Assembly: GCA_023512835.1 (NCBI GenBank)
Contig: CM042087.1
Span: 51,253,265 to 51,317,264, forward strand
Length of the DNA stretch: 64,000 nucleotides
Direction: 5' to 3'
DNA from: Taxillus chinensis
Lineage: Eukaryota > Streptophyta > Magnoliopsida > Santalales > Loranthaceae
Of the stretch, positions 58,363 through 64,000 are shown one piece after another. The position numbers and the translations under genes are program-made. Under the pieces are notes generated by a model. It saw only the letters and a list, made by a program, of their open reading frames with translations. It was not told the DNA's origin and did no database searches. Each line of letters begins with the position of its first letter. Position 1 is the first letter of the stretch.

Positions 58363-61300
58363 ATGGCGAAATCGGCGGTGGCAGAATCTCCTGCGTATGT
58401 GAGATGGGAGGAGCTGAGTGGTTCCGGCGACAAGGGACGGAGGGAGGTTCGTTACTTCCTGAAGAGAGCGGACGGGTCCTCGGATCTTGCGGTTGTGGGG
58501 AAGGACAAGAGTCATCCGAGGCACATGTCGTATCGGTACACGATTCGAAACCGTTCTTTGCTCTCGATTTTGCCTTCTCCGTCTCATCTCAAGCTTACGT
58601 CTCGCACGGAGGTTATTGATTGGCTCAACTCTATCGTTTCAGGTGCGCATCATCTCGCGCCATCTATTTTTTCTCGAATTTGTTTTTCTCCCTTTGATTT
58701 GGGTTTGTTTCCCTGTTCTTCTTATGTAGTGTTTGGGTTTGGGACGTCAATAGGAACAAAAGTAGTGCTTTGAGTTTTTGTTCTGGTTTGATTCTTTTGA
58801 ATCTTGAGGTCCGCTTTTGAAATGGTTTTGGAATTACGCCCAAATAGTGAAATTAATGAATGAATTTTTGGCAGGGCTTGGTTTTTGTGAATTTAGATGC
58901 GTTTCCAATTTAAGATGTAAAATCTTCCTCCTTTTTGGGAATTTCAATCGCCCCCCCCCTCTGCATCGTTTAGGGATCTGTGTCCTAGATAAGTTCCGGG
59001 GCCTTGTCCAATTACTGGTCCGATCGGTATTCTTATAATGGTCACTTCCTTATGTTTGATGTCTTGAGCGTTAGGATCTGTTTGGTTAATGAATTGTAGG
59101 AAGAGATATTGTTTATTATTATTGATTTATTTGCTTCTTTTTCTCCAACTAGTCGCAAATCAAGGAATGCCCAAAATTTTAAATTTTTTTCCGATTCATA
59201 TGGATTGCGTGTTTTGTGAACTGACTTTAATTTGGCCTGCAGGAATTTTTGATCATTTTTAAGAGCTGGTTGAGAAGATCAAAAAACTTTTTTCCAGCAT
59301 ATTATCTAGGTCGAGATCCTATATGTTCTTTTATTCGAATCCGTTTTTTGCTATATTTTGTATTTTTCAATTGTGTGTTTCGGTGGTGTATGTAATCTTT
59401 CACGATTTAGCTTGCCTTTGCTTATGCTGTTTGTTATTTTACCTAAAAAAAGGAAGAGGGGGAGCTTTAGTTATCGAATGATTACATTTGATTCTTGTGG
59501 TTGATGCTTAGACGTTCTATTCGTACAATTCCCTGTTTATAGGATACTTGTTATTGTTTTTCATCTGACAAGTGATTTTTGATTTGAATTATTCAGTTTC
59601 TACTTCTCGTGGATCCCTACGACCTCCCAATACTCATATAGAAGATATGGATCTTCACAGATTGGATGTAGAAAGTCTCAAGGTATGAATGATGCAACCT
59701 GTTTGTGAAATTGGCCTCTGCAGTTTTCCCTCACAATTTTTTTAGTGTATCTATAAGCATCTTCTTCAATCCGTTTTATTTTCCTCTTTGGTTCATTATT
59801 TCCAGGATATTCAATTACAGAAGCTGGGCCATTATACTAAAGAGTTTTTATGGTTAGGTTCTGCATGGACTTGTCGGAAAAAAAGGAAACATTATCATTC
59901 TTTTTGCCGGAATGGTGTCAAAATATCTGTACGTCATTCTCTTGCTGTCTTGTTTTCCCCGTCATGCTTCTTTGATGCATGCTGCTATTGAATAAAATAG
60001 TATGGTCTCTAATTATTTGTTCTTCCCTTTTGTATTTAATCATTACAGGTTCATGACTTTGTATTTGTTTTAGCTGAAGAGAATAACCGACTTGTTGCTT
60101 ACTTGGAAGATATGTACGAGGACTTTAAAAGCAACAAAATGGTTGTGGTACGGTGGTTTCACAAAATTGATGAGGTTGGTATTGTTTTGCCTAACAATTT
60201 TAATGACAGAGAGATTTTCTTTTCTCTTTGCCTTCAAGATCTCAGTATCGAGTGCATAGATGGATTGGCTACGGTGCTCAGTCCACCACACTTCAAAAAG
60301 TTTCTGAATGAGGCTACACATACTCAATTGGAACCCTATGTGTGCCATAGGCAGTTTGAAAATGATGATGTGAAGTCATTTGACATAACTCAAGTTAAAG
60401 GTTATTGGAAACAGGAAATTCTCAGATATATGTATACATATTCTCCAGCTAATGTTTGTGTGAAGGCTCAGTCATGTAATGGTGATAGACTTATAGAACA
60501 TGCTAATAATGTTTTCAGTGCTAGACCCAAAAAAATGTTGCGCCATTCCAGTGGTTGTGATGTATCATTAGATTTCATTGACAAACAAGATGGGAAAAAG
60601 GATTACCCCGCAGCAGATGGTGGGTACAAAAAAAATTGTGACAATGGTTTGATGTATTGCCGTGGTGGAAATGAAAAGCGTGGTTCCAAGGATGCTTATA
60701 TGTCTGAGCTGTCTGCTAAAGAAACAGTTAAGCAAAATTCAGATTATTTTTTGGTAGGTTCTCATGTGGAAGTGCTCTGTCAGGACAGTGGCATTAGGGG
60801 TTGTTGGCTTAGAGCCACGATAATCAAGAGGCACAAAGATAAGGTGAAGGTTCGATATCAAGATATAAAGGATGCAGTTGATGAAGCTAACAATCTAGAG
60901 GTGAACATGCTGACCTTCATCATCTTCTTGTTCATGTTCATGGAAAAAAGTTTGTTTTGTGTTCTTTTTCACTGCGTGACATCACTTTATGTAGCCATTT
61001 GATCTTTGTGAACACGCTCACCTTCATCATATTGGTCATCTTCTAAAAGATGTTTATGTGTTTGTTCTCTTTCACTGCATAACGTCACTTTTGTGTAACT
61101 ACTTGACCTTATAGGAATGGTTGTTAGCATCTCGAGTTGCAGTTCCTGATGGGCTAGGACTCCGAAAATGTGGGAGGAATACCATCCGGCCGTCCCTGCA
61201 GTGCAATAAAAGCATTGGTTCATGGGCTATCGATGTTGGTTGTGTTGTGGATGTGTGGTGGCATGATGGATGGTGGGAAGGCATTGTGATTGAGAAAAAA

Positions 61301-61934
61301 TCTGAAGACCAATTTCATGTGTATTTTCCAGGTTTGAATGGGCGTATTTTTTTTTTTCATTTAATTTTGCCCAATTGAAAAATAAGCATGTATCTTGAAT
61401 ATATTATGCCGCCTTTATTCAGGAGAAGAACGGAAGTCAATTTTTGGTATCAGGGACCTGAGGTACTCTCAGGAGTGGTTTGGAGGCAGTTGGGGGCATG
61501 TAAAAGAAAATCCAGATGTTGTCAGATCAATATTATCAGAAGAGGGAGTGGCACCTGTTGACGGACGTTTAGATCCTAACCAATTGAATATTAACAAGGA
61601 CGACATATTAGTGAAAGATAAAGCTGAAGATAAACCCAGAAAAGTAGTGGAGGTTGTTTGGGACCTCTCCAAAGATGATTCGCTCTCACTGTTGAAGTGG
61701 AATTCCTCGACAAAGAGGAAGCGGGGCAGTGGGAGCACCATCCAGAAGCCCAATCACAGTGTTTCTGTCTGCAATGCGAATGAGACAGAAGCAGTGCCAT
61801 CAGGATCGTGTGAAAGGAGGTTTTTACTTCCCAAATCCCTTAAAGCCGATCATGATAACTGCAAGTACATTGGGGACACTCTCTTTAGTTCGTCTGTCAT
61901 CACGCATCTAACTAACTTGGTAATGTCTAGGTGA
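58363..61934 (+). CDS. BAH and Agenet (Tudor-like) domain chromatin protein, six exons, 689 aa
   Basis: Exons: 58363-58642, 59597-59682, 59806-59928, 60049-60900, 61115-61331, 61423-61934. Every intron is GT-AG and all phases match, giving 690 codons including TGA 61932-61934. ATG 58363 ([20 protein letters not shown]) is chosen because upstream in-frame sequence has no other ATG in a good setting. Exon 1 includes [18 protein letters not shown] domain covers roughly residues 150-290 ([34 protein letters not shown]). Two Agenet/Tudor-like units follow: about 395-460 ([20 protein letters not shown]) and 485-535 ([20 protein letters not shown]). BAH domains read nucleosomes or histone marks, and Agenet units bind methylated histone tails, so a nuclear chromatin-reader role is inferred. 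The C-terminal tail is basic ([10 protein letters not shown]). Known plant BAH-Agenet proteins have a similar size. No lesion is seen. Confidence 0.9.
60901..61114 (+). repeat. intron 4, made of a 107 bp tandem duplication
   Basis: 60901-61007 and 61008-61114 align along their length, both starting GTGAACA(T/C)GCT and continuing ACCTTCATCATC. Only the second ends in the acceptor TTATAG; the first ends ATTTGATCTTT. Both begin with a usable GT donor. Confidence 0.8.
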
Positions 61935-62374
61935 TGCCTCTGCTGGAATTTGATTTGGACTGCTAACTTATTCATGGAACTCAAGGGGCTTCCCCATTCT
62001 CTCCCTGTGGTTCTTTAATTTAGTTGCCCTGAGTTAGCCCCTTTCCGATTTTTTGGGTGAAATAGTACCCTCTGCATCCCCTTGATGCCAGCCAGTGGGT
62101 GTGGTAGCATTGAAATTTGTTTTTGGTACTTGGAAGTGTCATGTAATAGTTTCTTTTTTCCCAATTTTTTTTATCATCATTATTCTGATTTCCTTCCTGT
62201 ATCATATGGCCCGGGTCTGTTGGATAAGATTACCACGGGGCCATCAGTTTTGGGTGCAGTAGAATAACCTTGGAGCTGTTGTTTTTGTAGCTAATTATTT
62301 TTATTCTTCCGTTGGGTAAGGTTTGTGAGATGTTCTGCCATCTGTAAATCTCTGTACATAAATGTCCGACTGGC

Positions 62375-62380
62375 AATAAA
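62375..62380 (+). terminator. polyadenylation signal of the BAH/Agenet gene
   Basis: AATAAA lies about 440 bp after the stop codon and is followed by T-rich sequence. The stretch 61935-62400 is the likely 3' untranslated region. Confidence 0.5.
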
Positions 62381-62409
62381 ATTTCTTGCCCCCGTTTCTT
62401 CTTTGTCAA

Positions 62410-63451
62410 TGTAGCAGTTCTCCACCATATTTGTCATCTCACGAATCATTACAGGCGTCAACTGTTGTCATTATCGTTGATGCCAGCTATTTGCTAGGCT
62501 GTAGTGCAACTTGGAGATGTGAAAGTTCACAAAATTCTCAAAATGATTGAAAAATGGAAGCAGGCCTGCAGTTTCCCCTCCAATGTTGACTATTCTTTGA
62601 ATGGTGTCTGGCTGGCTGAATCGTGACCCAAGTATTTGGAATTATAAAGGGTTGTAGTCAGGTGGCCTCGCGCCTGCCTTTGATATAAATGCATACTGTG
62701 GAATCCTTGAAAGAAATAAAGGAAGTCAAACACAGTATAGAACAAAAAAAGAAAAGCTAAACATAATGTCCAATTGGGCTTGCAGTAATTGTGATTGACT
62801 TAAAAAGGAATGTGGAAAGCAAAAAAAAAAAAACCTCCAATTGGAAACTTGATCTCACCACTTCTACCCTCCAGTACAAGCAAACAACTAATGTGAACGC
62901 TATGATTGGCCTTTTAAATCGAGCTCCAAGTCCCGCAGTACCTCACTCTCTTTGTGAATTAGTCACCCACGGTTGGAGCTATAGCCGTCCAATTGCAAAT
63001 GTGTCTTTCAATGTAAACAAAAAAAAGTTAGCCCAGAGACAGATGGTTTATGGGGATGGGGGCTGCTGTTTCTGTCAGTGAAACACAGTTGTCAACTCCT
63101 GGTGTCTATCGTTGTTTTTTTTTTGTAATTATAAACTCCCAACTCTGCCAGCTCATATATGAACTCATCCCCTTGTCGACAATCCCTCATTCCTCAAACC
63201 AACTCTCCAAAGACATCAGGATGAGCTGCTACAGATTAAAATGTCATTTTTTGCTACAGATTAGAATATCCCTCCCTCTGGATGACACAAGATGTGAATG
63301 CTCAATGTTCCCCATAACCTGACTCGTAACTTCCCTAGTTTTTTTTGCAGCCGAGCTACCCTCCTGTTATTGGGTCATGAAACCCGAAGCCCCGCCACTT
63401 CCTGAAACAAGCCTAGCTTGTGTTGAGTCCATAAGCCTCCCTCCCGTTAGC

Positions 63452-63501
<50 letters not shown>

Positions 63502-63525
63502 ATGTTTTGATTTGGTAATGTCCAG
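62410..63525. other. intergenic region and 5' part of the next gene
   Basis: No coding exon could be identified with confidence. It must contain the promoter and the first exon of the HMA-domain gene. A (CT)n tract at 63454-63497 forms part of the pyrimidine-rich stretch before the exon at 63526. Confidence 0.45.
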
Positions 63526-63701
63526 GTTCAAGAAATAGTTCTCTTGGAGGACTTTCAATGCGCAAAATGTCAAAAGAGGGTGGCAGATATAATCTCAAGA
63601 ATGGACCGTAAGTTCTCTTCTCATCCTCTGAGCCTTACAAATCCGAATGTAAAATTCCCCAAAACACTGATATCATCATTACTCCAATTTTTCAAGCCGG
63701 G

Positions 63702-63739
<38 letters not shown>

Positions 63740-64000
63740 GAGAGAGAGAGAGAGAAAGAGAGAGGTCATCAAATGGAAGTCAACCACATGAATTTGCCAC
63801 CTATGATGTTGAGTTCCTTCGTTAGCGGGAACTACGATGATGCCTTTGTTTCTGTTTTTGTTTTTCTTTTGTAAGCAGAAGTTGACTCCATTGAAGTAAA
63901 TGTGTTGGGGAAGAAGGTGACGCTTATTTGTAGAACTCCTGGCATGGTTCCGGGCCCGGCACGGGAAGTTGTAGCTTTAGGCCGAAGTCCCCCGGGCAGA
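63526..64000 (+). CDS. heavy-metal-associated (HMA) domain protein, partial
   Basis: Two exons are visible. The first (63526-63607) follows acceptor TCCAG and ends at donor GTAAGT. It reads VQEIVLLEDFQCAKCQKRVA, then DIISRMD. The second (63879 to the window end) follows acceptor AAGCAG and joins in phase to read QVDSIEVNVLGKKVTLICRT. The CxxC motif (CAKC) and the beta-alpha-beta pattern identify an HMA domain; plant relatives bind metal ions through this pair of cysteines. The frame upstream of 63526 hits TGA at 63508, and ATG 63518 is out of frame, so the start codon is in an unseen upstream exon. The C-terminus lies beyond the window. Confidence 0.75.
63704..63764. repeat. (AT)n(GA)n compound microsatellite in the HMA gene intron
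   Basis: An AT run (63704-63736) is followed by a GA run (63738-63764), within the intron 63608-63878. Confidence 0.85.

Overview
The window is nuclear DNA of a flowering plant, most likely a eudicot. The evidence is intron-containing host genes with plant-type products (an acidic plant-type protein, a BAH/Agenet chromatin reader, a heavy-metal-associated-domain protein), AT-rich intergenic DNA, and plant families of LTR retrotransposons, a TRIM, hAT elements, MITEs and a Pack-MULE-like element. No species can be named from sequence alone.

Layout. 1-2940 is intergenic and holds a ~1 kb Mutator-like element (864-1857) carrying an antisense oligopeptide-transporter fragment. 3126-3707 is an intact single-exon gene. 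4975-44288 is dominated by transposons. A ~1.6 kb host segment containing a broken CYP74 (allene oxide synthase/hydroperoxide lyase family) gene start occurs twice. Copy 2 (42665-44288) is nearly uninterrupted. Copy 1 is split into 4975-6170, 9011-9132 and 40707-41033 by a TRIM (6171-9005, itself hit by a 2.36 kb solo LTR) and by a 31.6 kb nest (9133-40701). Copy 2 acts as the empty site for both insertions, and target-site duplications support nearly every layer.

The nest, from oldest to youngest: element A (Ty3/gypsy, minus strand, mostly deleted). In A's LTR sit a 2.9 kb hAT-type element built as a long inverted repeat (9615-12505) and element B (chromodomain Ty3/gypsy, minus strand, 384 bp LTRs). 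In B sit element C (Ty1/copia, Sirevirus-like, 14575-26887, with an extra 3' ORF region) and element D (Ty1/copia, 27147-34953). D carries a near-perfect 103 bp inverted repeat around what looks like a captured gene start. A ~2 kb inversion (37994-39976) has flipped the B 5' LTR together with part of the A LTR.

A truncated hAT transposase fragment (41034-42663) separates the two CYP74 copies. 44289-50508 is AT-rich intergenic DNA. 50514-52871 is another complete A-family solo LTR with a perfect 5 bp target-site duplication. 54180-55230 looks like a non-coding retrotransposon-derived leader region.

The right end is genic. A six-exon BAH/Agenet gene (58363-61934, 689 aa, all junctions in phase) is followed by the start of an HMA-domain gene that runs off the window. 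All polyproteins in the transposon region carry stops and frameshifts; the only coding units that look functional are the three host genes.
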